DNA of 64,000 nucleotides from Rhodococcus sp. B7740 (GTDB lineage Bacteria; Actinomycetota; Actinomycetes; Mycobacteriales; Mycobacteriaceae), in contig NZ_CP010797.1 in assembly GCF_000954115.1 (NCBI RefSeq), positions 2,852,001 through 2,916,000 on the forward strand, in the 5' to 3' direction. The notes below the pieces were generated by a model. The model made no database searches. It was not told the origin of the DNA and worked only from the letters and a program-made list of their open reading frames with translations. The translations under genes were made by a program, and so were the position numbers. This document shows, piece after piece, positions 44,209 to 52,481 of this stretch; position 1 is the stretch's first letter, and the number at the start of each line of letters is the position of its first letter.

Positions 44209-45138
44209 CTACGAACTTTCTAGCTCATCGGTCACAGTGGCGAGCACCATGCGCAACGAGATCGTTCCGCGCCCTGTCGCCCATACCCCGGCGTCCACCT
44301 CGATTACCCGATCGTTGCGGGCCGCCGCCACACCCGACCACAACGGATTGCTCGCCAGCCGGTCCGAGAGAGGCTCGCTGTCGGAGCCCGACGAAAATGC
44401 CTGCGCGAACACCACATCCGGATCCACCGACGCGATCTGCTCCACCGATACCGTCGCGAAGGCATCGGCTCCCGCCTGCCACGGATAGTCACTGACCTCC
44501 GCGAGAAGCGAGCCAACGGGGGTGTCGACGGAATCGACTCCGAGACTGCCCGGTTCGCCGTACATCGACAGCGTCGTGAGGCCACTCCACTTCCCTGCGG
44601 ACGCGTCGACCTCGGCGGTGAACGCCTCGGCAGCGGCGTCCGCCTCCTGCTGCCGGTCCGTCACACGGCCTATGGTGCGGAGGAATTCGACCGAATCCCG
44701 CCAGGATGTCGGGTTCACCAGGTACATCGGTGCCACTTCCTCGACGGCACCGCGCAACCCGTCCTGTACTCCCCCGAGTCCGATGACGAGGTCCGGTTCC
44801 GAGAGCGCGATGTCCTCGACGTTCTCTTCACCGAATCCGCCCGTGATCTTGCGCATGTCGGCATCCGGGCCGGCGTAGCGGGGATCGGCTGCAAGTTCCT
44901 CACGGTAGGCGACTGGGGTCATGCCCACCTCCTTCAACGCGTCGACGCACATGAGCGTCAGACACGCGATTCGCTCGACGGGTGCATCGAGTTCGATCAC
45001 CGTTCCGCTGTCGTCGGTGACCGTGACCGCAGATGCCGCGTCGACGTCGCCCGCATCGGCAGTACTGCAGGCTGCGAGCGCGAACACCGAGAGTGCGAGT
45101 GCGGCGCACGATCGAGAAGAGCCGGACAACTTGCGCAT
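44209..45138 (-). CDS. Metal-chelate-binding lipoprotein (FecB/FepB family)
   Basis: This 309-residue lipoprotein has an LAAC lipobox and a helical-backbone binding fold (VERIACLTLMCVDALKEVGMTPVAY, PDLVIGLGGVQDGL). It would capture a siderophore, heme, cobalamin or other metal chelate. It is divergent from fecC-like genes by 31 bases. ATG at 45138 has AAAGGAG upstream; the longer frame to 45180 runs into the divergent gene. Confidence 0.85.
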   Translation of the reverse strand: MRKLSGSSRSCAALALSVFALAACSTADAGDVDAASAVTVTDDSGTVIELDAPVERIACLTLMCVDALKEVGMTPVAYREELAADPRYAGPDADMRKITGGFGEENVEDIALSEPDLVIGLGGVQDGLRGAVEEVAPMYLVNPTSWRDSVEFLRTIGRVTDRQQEADAAAEAFTAEVDASAGKWSGLTTLSMYGEPGSLGVDSVDTPVGSLLAEVSDYPWQAGADAFATVSVEQIASVDPDVVFAQAFSSGSDSEPLSDRLASNPLWSGVAAARNDRVIEVDAGVWATGRGTISLRMVLATVTDELESS

Positions 45139-45165
45139 GGGAACTCCTTTGCAGAATGATGTGTC

Positions 45166-45184
45166 CGAAATGATAACCATTACC
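45166..45184. promoter_or_regulatory. Fur/Zur-like box between divergent importer genes
   Basis: CGAAATGATAACCATTACC matches the 19-bp Fur consensus at 14 positions, with an unbroken 8-base ATGATAA-type core. It overlaps the ATG of the permease gene and lies 28-46 bases before the binding-protein ATG, where it could control both directions. Confidence 0.55.
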
Positions 45185-46159
45185 GATAGAGGGGTTCACG
45201 CCGCGGGTACCTGCGCCTGCGTCGCCGTGATCGTGCTGGCCCTGTGCCTGGGTGAGCCGACTCTCGATCCGGCGCGCGCGCTGCACGCCGTGCTCGACCC
45301 GTCGAATCCCCTCCATCGGCACGTTGCGCTCGTTCGACTGCCGCGTGTGCTGCTGGGCCTGGTGAGCGGTGCGGCCCTCGGCCTGGCAGGAGCATTGATG
45401 CAGGATGTACTGCGCAACAGGATTGCCGGTCCGGAGATTCTCGGCGTGTCCTCCGGTGCAGCTGTCGCGATGACGGCCGTTGCCGTGTTTGCCATTCCGT
45501 TGCCGCTCACAGCTCTTCCCTATCTGGCATTGTGCGGCGCAGCTGTCGTCGGCATCGCGGTGATCACCACCGTCGGACCGACCAGCGACCCGCACCGAGT
45601 GGTATTGCTCGGCGCTGCGGTCAGCGCTCTCGCGTCGGGACTGGTCATCGCGCTGGTCAGCCTGGGCACCGAAGGGAACCTGCCACTGCTCTTTCGGTAT
45701 CTGCTCGGCAGTCTCGGTGAGCGAGGGTGGACCCATCTCGGTGTCGCGGCACCGTGGCTCGCCGTCTTCATCCCGCTCGCTCTGCTCATGCGGCATCGGG
45801 TCGCTGCCCTTGCACTCGGGGACGATGTGGCTGCGGGACTTGGCATCTCCGTGGTACCGACCCGGCTGATCGCACTGGTGTGTGCCGCTGCGCTCACCGC
45901 CGCAGTGGCATCGGTGTGCGGTCCGGTTGCCTACGTCGCGTTGCTGTCTCCACATCTGGCTCGGTGGGCTCTGCACACGAGCAGTTCACGGCGGGTATTT
46001 CTGCTCACGCCCGTCATCGGCGCATTCCTGCTCGCTGCCGCCGATCTGACGTCGCGAATCATGCTGTATCCGATCGAGATTCCCGTGGGCATCACGACGA
46101 CTCTTCTCGGGGTTCCGGTACTGCTGATCGCTCTGCACAGACAGGCCGCCACGCGATGA
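45170..46159 (+). CDS. Metal-chelate ABC permease (FecC/FecCD family)
   Basis: This 329-residue FecCD permease has about nine spans with the motifs RLPRVLLGLVSGAALGLAGALMQ near 45 and GPEILGVSSGAAVAM near 77. The ATG at 45170 has no clear ribosome site and sits in the Fur/Zur-like box, so a leaderless or later start is possible. It overlaps the next permease gene (ATGA). Confidence 0.88.
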   Translation: MITITDRGVHAAGTCACVAVIVLALCLGEPTLDPARALHAVLDPSNPLHRHVALVRLPRVLLGLVSGAALGLAGALMQDVLRNRIAGPEILGVSSGAAVAMTAVAVFAIPLPLTALPYLALCGAAVVGIAVITTVGPTSDPHRVVLLGAAVSALASGLVIALVSLGTEGNLPLLFRYLLGSLGERGWTHLGVAAPWLAVFIPLALLMRHRVAALALGDDVAAGLGISVVPTRLIALVCAAALTAAVASVCGPVAYVALLSPHLARWALHTSSSRRVFLLTPVIGAFLLAAADLTSRIMLYPIEIPVGITTTLLGVPVLLIALHRQAATR

Positions 46160-47133
46160 AGGCTCGTCACCTCGTGGTGATCGCGATGACGTGCGTCGCC
46201 GGCCTGGTGATACTTCACCTCGTCTCGGGGCGCAGCGAACTCGGAGCGGCCGAGGTGATCAGAGTACTGACCGGCACGTCGGAGGTACGGGCACACGAGA
46301 TCATCGTCCGGAACTACCGCCTTCCACGGGTGCTCGTCGGATTGGTCGCCGGCGCACTCCTGGCACTGGCCGGCGTGTTGCTGCAAGCGGTCATGCGCAA
46401 CCCCCTGGCCGAACCGTCGACGACGGGCGTGGGATCCGGTGCGGCACTGGGCGTTGTGTTGTCGATTCTGGTGCTACCTGCCTCCGGTGCCGCGCCCCTG
46501 GCATCACTACTCGGTGCCGCAGGCGCCGGACTGGCTCTGTACCTCCTGGGCCGACGCTCCCTGGCGGTCGCGGGAATCCTGATCGGCGCTGTCCTGTCCG
46601 CGGTGACGTCACTGCTGCTCGTCGTCGATGCCCAACCGATGGGGGTGGTCCTTCGCTGGCTGATCGGCTCTCTCAATGCCAGGACTATCGACGATTGGAA
46701 TCGACTGTGGCCCTGGGCAATCGTTTTGATACCGGCCGGGCTTCTATGTGCGTCACTCGCCAATGCGCTCGTGCTGGGCGACGCGACGTCCACCGGCCTC
46801 GGGATTCGCCCCCACAGGACTCGAATGTTGCTGCTCGCCATCGCGGTACTGGCAACGGCAACGGCCGTCACGGCCGCGGGTGCCGTCGCGTTCGTCGGTT
46901 TGATCGCACCTCACGCCGCGCGGGCCGCGCTCGGCGGCGACCACAGAGTATTGATTCCGGTCAGCGTGATCGGCGGTGCCGTGTTGCTGTCCTCCGCAGA
47001 CCTACTCGCCTTCAGTGCGTCGATCGACATCCCAGGCAGCGGACCGGATGTATCAGGGCTTCCGGTCGGGGCCGTGACGGCACTCGTCGGCGCTCCGTAT
47101 CTCATCTGGCTGATCAGAAAGGACGCCCGATGA
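46156..47133 (+). CDS. Metal-chelate ABC permease (FecD/FecCD family)
   Basis: This 325-residue FecCD permease is the partner of the preceding one, with RLPRVLVGLVAGALLALAGVLLQ near 55, NPLAEPSTTGVGSGAALG near 80 and a C-terminal GLPVGAVTALVGAPYLIWL. It starts and ends with ATGA overlaps, so stoichiometric translation with its neighbours is likely. Confidence 0.9.
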   Translation: MKARHLVVIAMTCVAGLVILHLVSGRSELGAAEVIRVLTGTSEVRAHEIIVRNYRLPRVLVGLVAGALLALAGVLLQAVMRNPLAEPSTTGVGSGAALGVVLSILVLPASGAAPLASLLGAAGAGLALYLLGRRSLAVAGILIGAVLSAVTSLLLVVDAQPMGVVLRWLIGSLNARTIDDWNRLWPWAIVLIPAGLLCASLANALVLGDATSTGLGIRPHRTRMLLLAIAVLATATAVTAAGAVAFVGLIAPHAARAALGGDHRVLIPVSVIGGAVLLSSADLLAFSASIDIPGSGPDVSGLPVGAVTALVGAPYLIWLIRKDAR

Positions 47134-47921
47134 CGGGCTACGTCACCACACCGATTCTCGAGGCTGTCGACCTCGGGCTCGGGTATCGCAATCGGACGGT
47201 CTCGGAGCACCTCGACATCGCTATCGAGAAGGGAACGGTCACCGCGTTGGTCGGCCCCAACGGATCGGGCAAGTCGACGTTGCTGATGGCCTTGGCCAGG
47301 GTCTTGGCTCCTCGGCACGGACAGATACGGCTGGACGGCACCCCTCTTCAAGATCGGTCGTCGATCGAGACAGCCCGACGACTCGCGATCCTGCCCCAGA
47401 CCGCAATCGCACCGCAGGGGCTGCGTGTCCGAGAGCTCGTCGAACAGGGTCGATACCCGAGGCTCGGTGCCCTGTCGATGCTCAGACGGCACGACGACGA
47501 GGCCATGCACACAGCGATGTCCTCGACCGGAATCCTCCACCTCGCCGACCGAAGTGTCGATTCGCTCTCCGGCGGGGAGCGCCAACGTACATGGATAGCA
47601 ATGGCTTTGGCGCAGGAAACCGAAGTACTGCTACTGGACGAACCCACCACGTACCTCGACGTGCGTCACCAGATCGATGTGATGGAGCTGGTCGTCGATC
47701 TGGTCGCGAATCGCGGGAAGACCGTCGTGATGGTGCTACACGATCTCAATCAAGCAGCGCGGTACTGCGATCGAATCGTGGCCATGCGCGATGGTGTCAT
47801 CGTCGCCGACGGTCATCCCCGCGACATCGTGACACCGACGCTGCTCGAAGACGTATTCGAGATCCGCGCCCGAGTGATGGCCGATCCGGTTGCCGGTAGG
47901 CCGATGTTCATCGCCGAGTGA
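47130..47921 (+). CDS. Metal-chelate ABC ATPase (FecE/FepC family)
   Basis: This 263-residue ATPase has Walker A GPNGSGKST at 42-50, signature LSGGERQRTWIAMAL, Walker B LLLDEPTTYLDVRHQ and H-loop MVLHDLNQA. These are typical of siderophore uptake ATPases (FepC). Last of the importer operon, convergent with a TetR gene. Confidence 0.93.
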   Translation: MTGYVTTPILEAVDLGLGYRNRTVSEHLDIAIEKGTVTALVGPNGSGKSTLLMALARVLAPRHGQIRLDGTPLQDRSSIETARRLAILPQTAIAPQGLRVRELVEQGRYPRLGALSMLRRHDDEAMHTAMSSTGILHLADRSVDSLSGGERQRTWIAMALAQETEVLLLDEPTTYLDVRHQIDVMELVVDLVANRGKTVVMVLHDLNQAARYCDRIVAMRDGVIVADGHPRDIVTPTLLEDVFEIRARVMADPVAGRPMFIAE

Positions 47922-47929
47922 GCTGCGGG

Positions 47930-48505
47930 TCAGAGCTTTCCCACGACGGCGATGATCAACTCGGTCAATTCTTCGGTCGCCTCCTCGGGTGCGATTGCGC
48001 CCGAAACCGCCGCCTGTGACAGCGCTTCCGCTGCACCGAAGATCGCGGTGATCGACGATGCCGAGATCCCGCCGGATCCGCTGTACGGCTCGAGAATCGA
48101 CCGGCATCGATCGGAGTACGCCCGTTCGGCCGACCGCTTGACCTGTTCGAGCTCGGGCGAGCCTTCCAGTGCCGCCAACACACCCGTCAACTCACGTCCC
48201 TGCGCCAACGCGCAGCCCACGTACGAGTTGGCGATGGCCTGTGCGCGTCCGTTCAACGAGGTGGGCGTGGAGCGGAGGGATTCCTCGAGCATCACCGTTT
48301 GTCGGTCGTCGAATTCTGTGAACAGTGCGGCCAACAGTTCTGCACGCGAGGCGAAGTGGCTGTACACCACGGGTTTTGCGACGCCTGCATGTTCGGCGAG
48401 CCGGCCGAGCGTCAGAGCGTCGGCCCCCTCCGCTCGCACGAGAGCCCAGGAGACCGCCACCAACTGGTCGTATCGGTCGGAGCGAGACAGTCGCGTCCGC
48501 GCCAT
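47930..48505 (-). CDS. TetR-family transcriptional regulator
   Basis: This 191-residue TetR protein has a helix-turn-helix at about 12-55 (LVRAEGADALTLGRLAEHAGVAKPVVYSHF). ATG at 48505 has an ideal AGGAGG. It is divergent from the NAD(P)H oxidoreductase gene; the 79-bp gap includes AGTA-ACC-TACT (48533-48543), a weak operator candidate. Confidence 0.86.
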   Translation of the reverse strand: MARTRLSRSDRYDQLVAVSWALVRAEGADALTLGRLAEHAGVAKPVVYSHFASRAELLAALFTEFDDRQTVMLEESLRSTPTSLNGRAQAIANSYVGCALAQGRELTGVLAALEGSPELEQVKRSAERAYSDRCRSILEPYSGSGGISASSITAIFGAAEALSQAAVSGAIAPEEATEELTELIIAVVGKL

Positions 48506-48584
48506 CGGGCACCTCCTTGCGCTATATACGAATAGTAACCTACTGTTGGTACATAGCCGCTTCGCCGAACCGAAGGAACCAGCC

Positions 48585-49199
48585 ATGACCGCACTCGTCG
48601 TAGTCTCCCATTCCGACCCCGACTCACTGACCCACCACGTCGCTCGATCCGTGACCGACGCGATCCGCACTGCAGGTGACACCGTCGAGACGGCCGATCT
48701 CGCCGCGGAGAATTTCGACCCACGGTTCGCCGGTGGGGACCTGAATCTGTTTCGGGGCAACGGCATCGCGCCTGCGGACGTGATTGCCGAACAGATACGG
48801 ATAGACCGCGCGGATCACCTGGTTCTGGTCTTCCCGATGTACTGGTGGTCCATGCCTGCACTGCTCAAAGGGTGGATCGATCGCGTCTTCGTCAGCGGGT
48901 GGGCCTACGACCTCACTGCCGACTACGGCATCGTCAAGAAGCTGGATCGACTCACCGTCCACCTGGTCTCCCTTGCCGGCGACGACGCCGACAGCTTCGA
49001 TCGCCACGGCGTGTACGACGCGTTCCGGACGCAGATCGAACGCGGTATCGTCGAATACTGTGGTGCGACAGTCGGATCGACGACTTTCCTGCACGAAACC
49101 GATACCAAGACTCCCGACGCTCTCGCTGCGGAGGTCGCCGATCTCGCTTCTGCCATTGCCGCCCGAGTGGTCGGCCGACAGCAAGCCCTCGTGCACTGA
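48585..49199 (+). CDS. NAD(P)H:quinone oxidoreductase, flavodoxin-like (KefF/MdaB type)
   Basis: This 204-residue flavodoxin-fold protein carries SHSDPDSLTHHVA at the start and the family motif VFPMYWWSMPALLKGWIDRVF near 83, followed by GWAYD. It reduces quinones or similar electrophiles with NAD(P)H. It is divergent from the TetR gene, which likely represses it. ATG at 48585 follows GAAGGAA. Confidence 0.9.
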   Translation: MTALVVVSHSDPDSLTHHVARSVTDAIRTAGDTVETADLAAENFDPRFAGGDLNLFRGNGIAPADVIAEQIRIDRADHLVLVFPMYWWSMPALLKGWIDRVFVSGWAYDLTADYGIVKKLDRLTVHLVSLAGDDADSFDRHGVYDAFRTQIERGIVEYCGATVGSTTFLHETDTKTPDALAAEVADLASAIAARVVGRQQALVH

Positions 49200-49227
49200 A
49201 AGACCCCATCACGTCAGGCGGCGCAAG

Positions 49228-50094
49228 TCATTCTCCGAGCTTGTCGACCAACCACTCCACCGTCGACTTACGAACTGCGTCAGCGTGATCGGTGAACAGC
49301 TCGAAGTGCGATTCGGGGTACGACACGTACTCGACCGTGTCGAGGTCAGCGAACGCTGTGCGCACTCGCGAGGGCGGAGTGATGGTGTCGGATTCGGCGA
49401 GTATCGCGAGAACCGGAACGGTGAGTCGGGCTGCCGCCTTGCGCGTCGACCACCGCAACATGGCCGGTAGCGAAGCGACGGTCACCTCGTTGCGGTAGTT
49501 CTCCGCTCCGCGCGCCATCTCCTGTGACCATTCGTAGGCTCCGTCCGAGTTCATCGTCGCCACCTCACCCGGCCGTCCCGCCGCCGGGATGGTCAATCCC
49601 GGCCTGCGGAACAGACGTCGTAGCGCATCCCGAACGATGACCGGTGCGAGCTCGAGATTGCCGGTGGGAGTGAGGCGGATGAACGGGATGATCGCGGCAA
49701 CCGCCTTCACTCGCGGATCGTCCGCGGCCACAGCAATGGCATGTCCTCCCGACATGCTGGTACCCCACACGCCGATTCGCTCGGAATCGATCCGTGGGTC
49801 ACACGCCAACACGTCGAGCGCGGCATGGAAGGACCGCAGTTGCTGAGGTAGGTCGATGTGCTGGCGTACGTCGCCTCCGCTTGCGCCGAACCCCGGGTAG
49901 TCGAACGCGAGCGACGCCATTCCGCCTGCAGCCAGGTCTGCGCTGTAGTTCGGTATCAGCATTTCCTTCACTCCGGCGAACCCAGGAGCCGTGAACACCG
50001 CCGGGCACGGCATGGCGTTCTCTCCTTCGGGCAAAGTCAACACTGCGGCTACTTCGATACCGTCCACCGTGAAAGTCGTCTGTTCCTCGATCAT
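49228..50094 (-). CDS. Alpha/beta hydrolase (dienelactone hydrolase-like)
   Basis: This 288-residue hydrolase has nucleophile Ser in GVWGTSMSGGHA near 112, late Asp in LAILAESDTITPP near 230 and His in YPESHFELF near 262. The substrate is unknown. ATG at 50094 lies 42 bases after a perfect palindrome, and the TetR gene upstream on the same strand is its likely regulator. Confidence 0.82.
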   Translation of the reverse strand: MIEEQTTFTVDGIEVAAVLTLPEGENAMPCPAVFTAPGFAGVKEMLIPNYSADLAAGGMASLAFDYPGFGASGGDVRQHIDLPQQLRSFHAALDVLACDPRIDSERIGVWGTSMSGGHAIAVAADDPRVKAVAAIIPFIRLTPTGNLELAPVIVRDALRRLFRRPGLTIPAAGRPGEVATMNSDGAYEWSQEMARGAENYRNEVTVASLPAMLRWSTRKAAARLTVPVLAILAESDTITPPSRVRTAFADLDTVEYVSYPESHFELFTDHADAVRKSTVEWLVDKLGE

Positions 50095-50135
50095 CGCCCA
50101 CCCCTCGGCCGTACGCCCCCGTCCGAATCGACGGA

Positions 50136-50153
50136 AAACTACGATCGTAGTTT
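50136..50153 (-). promoter_or_regulatory. Perfect 18-bp TetR-type operator
   Basis: AAACTACGATCGTAGTTT is completely symmetric, 42-59 bases upstream of the hydrolase start and 60 bases after the TetR gene. It is the clearest operator in the window. Confidence 0.8.
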
Positions 50154-50212
50154 CTGCATACCGTACGGGAACGACATCCAACGCGGTTCGAAATCCGAGC
50201 GCGACGTTGTCG

Positions 50213-50809
50213 TCAGAGACCGAGCAACCTGCGAGCTCCCTGCGCGACATCAGCACGCGTCGGTGCCCGGACCCCAGCGGTGACGTGTGCCAACAGCACA
50301 CCGTCCGCCCAGGCCACAAGCTGAATCGCCGGATCGATGGAGGCCTCCTCGGAACCGACACCGGCTGCGGCACAGAGCAATTCCGCCAATGCGGTGAAGC
50401 GACTGCGCGCGGCGGTCAACAACGGTGCCAATTCGTCCGATCGTGAGGACTCGAGAATCAGCGTGTAGCGCGCGACGAGCAGAGTGCGATTGGCCGGCAG
50501 CAGCCACGCGTCGACCACATCCGCGAATACTTCGGCAGCGGTGTCCACACTCCACGGCCCTGGCTCACGATCGCCCAGAGCGTCGTACACGACCACCATT
50601 TCCTGCTCCACGAGCGCATCGAGAGCGGCCCGCAGCAGATCGACGCGACGACGAAAGACATTCGAGGTGGAGCCGGGAGGGATACCGAGCGCCTTGTCGA
50701 GACGACGGTGAGTCAGTCCGTGCACACCGTCGGTAGCCAGCAGCTCGATCGCCCCACCGGCCAGAAGCCGAGCACGATCGGAGCCGTGGAAACCGCTCAC
50801 CCGAGTCAC
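50213..50809 (-). CDS. TetR-family transcriptional regulator
   Basis: This 198-residue TetR protein has a helix-turn-helix at about 15-55 (LLATDGVHGLTHRRLDKALGIPPGSTSNVF). It is upstream of and co-oriented with the alpha/beta hydrolase. GTG at 50809 is taken as start, with GTG at 50800 nearly as good; neither has a clear ribosome site. Confidence 0.82.
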   Translation of the reverse strand: MTRVSGFHGSDRARLLAGGAIELLATDGVHGLTHRRLDKALGIPPGSTSNVFRRRVDLLRAALDALVEQEMVVVYDALGDREPGPWSVDTAAEVFADVVDAWLLPANRTLLVARYTLILESSRSDELAPLLTAARSRFTALAELLCAAAGVGSEEASIDPAIQLVAWADGVLLAHVTAGVRAPTRADVAQGARRLLGL

Positions 50810-50871
50810 GGGCTTCAGTGTATGGAGAACTGCCTCGAAATCGGGCACCGCCACCGTCACGAGGGACACCC

Positions 50872-51327
50872 TCAGCTCTGGCCGATTCGCTTCCGTCGAG
50901 TGGCTCGAGGTCGTTCGGCGGGATCGATGCGCCCGATGCCGTGCCAATCCCAATAGATTCGATGTCTCGAGATGAGGGGTCCGTCGAGCTCCACGATCTC
51001 GACGAGATCGAGTTTGTCGCCGTTCGCCGTCTGACGCGGGTGTTGCCAGACCAGACGGTGCCCGTCGAACGTGTAGATGCCCACGCGGTCCGGCGACGGC
51101 GATTCGTTCTCGTCGGATCGCCGGCGCGTGGTCTCCTGAAGAAAGCTGTCGAGTGCGATTCGTCCTTCGACTATTCCGGATCGCAGATCGAACAGCACCG
51201 GAACCAAGGGGCTTTCGAGAACCGCACCTGCGGCGTACAACTCGGACAGAGCGGGCGCGTCTCGATCCCCGATGCGCTTGTGCCACTCACGAAAGACATA
51301 GGAGGCTTGCTCCACGGTTGCGGCCAC
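50872..51327 (-). CDS. NTF2-like (SnoaL-type) protein
   Basis: This 151-residue protein has the NTF2-like cone fold signature: YVFREWHKRIGDRDAPALSELYAAGAVLESPLVP at the start and HRIYWDWHG at the end. Such proteins may be enzymes or binding proteins. GTG at 51327 was chosen for its AGAAGGA; an ATG 66 bases upstream is possible. Confidence 0.7.
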   Translation of the reverse strand: MAATVEQASYVFREWHKRIGDRDAPALSELYAAGAVLESPLVPVLFDLRSGIVEGRIALDSFLQETTRRRSDENESPSPDRVGIYTFDGHRLVWQHPRQTANGDKLDLVEIVELDGPLISRHRIYWDWHGIGRIDPAERPRATRRKRIGQS

Positions 51328-51896
51328 GTCGAATCCTTCTGTGTTGCAGTATTGTCCGCGACGATTTTTCGCGGGTCGACCGAGGGGAAGCACGCCGTCT
51401 GGTGCCGGTGCCGGTCACGTTCGGCAGATGATCATGTTTCGCGAGCTGTCGACGAACGGCGCAGACGCCTGCGACACGAACCGACGAAGAGCCGCCACTG
51501 TGGCGACACACGTGGTTCCCACGACAATGTGCATATCTCGTCCCCGTCGTCGAGCAGTGCAGTTCGACAAGCATTGTGCACCAACAGAAGCCATTCGGCA
51601 CCTTCCGGTCCGATGGTCCCGAACCGATATCCGAAACCCGCGAAACCCGCGAAACCACGGTTATCGCGACAATTCCGGTGCCCCCGGGCATGTGCGGCAG
51701 CGGATCTGCTGCGCGTCGACACGGCGTCCACCGAGACCGGCACCCGGAATCAAGCGCAACCACACCGACTGTTCACCTGTAGGTCGACAAAGATTCCGCG
51801 GCCGTGAGCCTGTGCCGCGAGCGGAGTGGGTCGAACCGAGCACTTCCCGAGCGCGGCGATCGACATCAGCACCGCGCCCGCACCGGCGTGATCGAG
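51328..51896. other. 569-bp stretch without a convincing gene
   Basis: Short frames exist on both strands (for example minus 51743-51432) but none has a ribosome site, a recognisable motif or host-like codon use. It contains a short GAAACCCGC tandem repeat (about 51637-51655) and seems slightly less GC-rich than its surroundings. It could be decayed coding DNA. Confidence 0.5.
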
Positions 51897-52316
51897 TCAG
51901 GCCGGCGTCAACCGAAAGATCGGGAACCGACGACCCTCCGCCGTCTCGACGTATTTCGCGAAGCCCTCGGACGCGTCCAAGAACTTCTGCCAGTTCGCGT
52001 CCCACTCGTCGTCGGGGAGTTCCGACACGGTCACCGCGATGGTTCGGACGGCACCGTCGCCGGGAACCTCGACGTCGATGGCGGGGTGTGCACGCAGGTT
52101 GTGCACCCACGCAGGATGTTTCGGTGAGCCGGCTGCCGAGCCCACGATCAGCCAGCTGTCGTCCTCCGGAATCGCCATGAGTGGGTTCAACCGGATCTCA
52201 CCGCTCTTGGCTCCGATGGAGTGCAGCACGACGAGCGCATCACCGAAACCCGCCGTCGACACGTGTCCGCCGTTGCTCCGGAACTCGTCGATGATCATCT
52301 GGTTGAAGTCGGCCAT
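51897..52316 (-). CDS. F420-dependent nitroreductase-family protein (DDN-like)
   Basis: This 139-residue protein of the deazaflavin-dependent nitroreductase family shows VVLHSIGAKSGEIRLNPLM near 28, WLIVGSAAGSPKHPAWVHNLRAHP near 54 and a C-terminal RRFPIFRLTP. These split-barrel proteins use F420H2 and are typical of mycolata. ATG at 52316; earlier in-frame starts lack support. Confidence 0.9.
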   Translation of the reverse strand: MADFNQMIIDEFRSNGGHVSTAGFGDALVVLHSIGAKSGEIRLNPLMAIPEDDSWLIVGSAAGSPKHPAWVHNLRAHPAIDVEVPGDGAVRTIAVTVSELPDDEWDANWQKFLDASEGFAKYVETAEGRRFPIFRLTPA

Positions 52317-52387
52317 AGGACGAGTATGCCGCGCATCGTGTCCTTTCGGGACCCGATCGAATGCCACGATTTCCATCGGCGCAAGAC

Positions 52388-52406
52388 AAAGGTTAGCCTG
52401 TGCTCA
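52388..52406 (+). promoter_or_regulatory. DtxR/IdeR-like iron box
   Basis: AAAGGTTAGCCTGTGCTCA matches the 19-bp DtxR/IdeR consensus (TTAGGTTAGSCTAACCTAA) at about 13 positions with an intact AGGTTAGCCT half. It is 76-94 bases upstream of the second Fec-type binding protein gene. Confidence 0.55.
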
Positions 52407-52481
52407 TACGCACATCGGTGTGTGCCGCCGTCGGGCAATCCCCGGCGGCTCGTTGCTGTCTGAACCCGAAGGACATTCCAC

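Noticed and set aside
48533..48543. AGTA-ACC-TACT as operator of the TetR/oxidoreductase pair
   Set aside because: Arms of four bases are too short to separate from chance.
51432..51743. A 103-codon minus-strand frame
   Set aside because: No ribosome site, no motif, unusual composition; kept as unassigned sequence.
52407..52481. Possible cobalamin riboswitch before the second importer
   Set aside because: The leader is too short and I could not find the B12-box; a DtxR-like site fits better.
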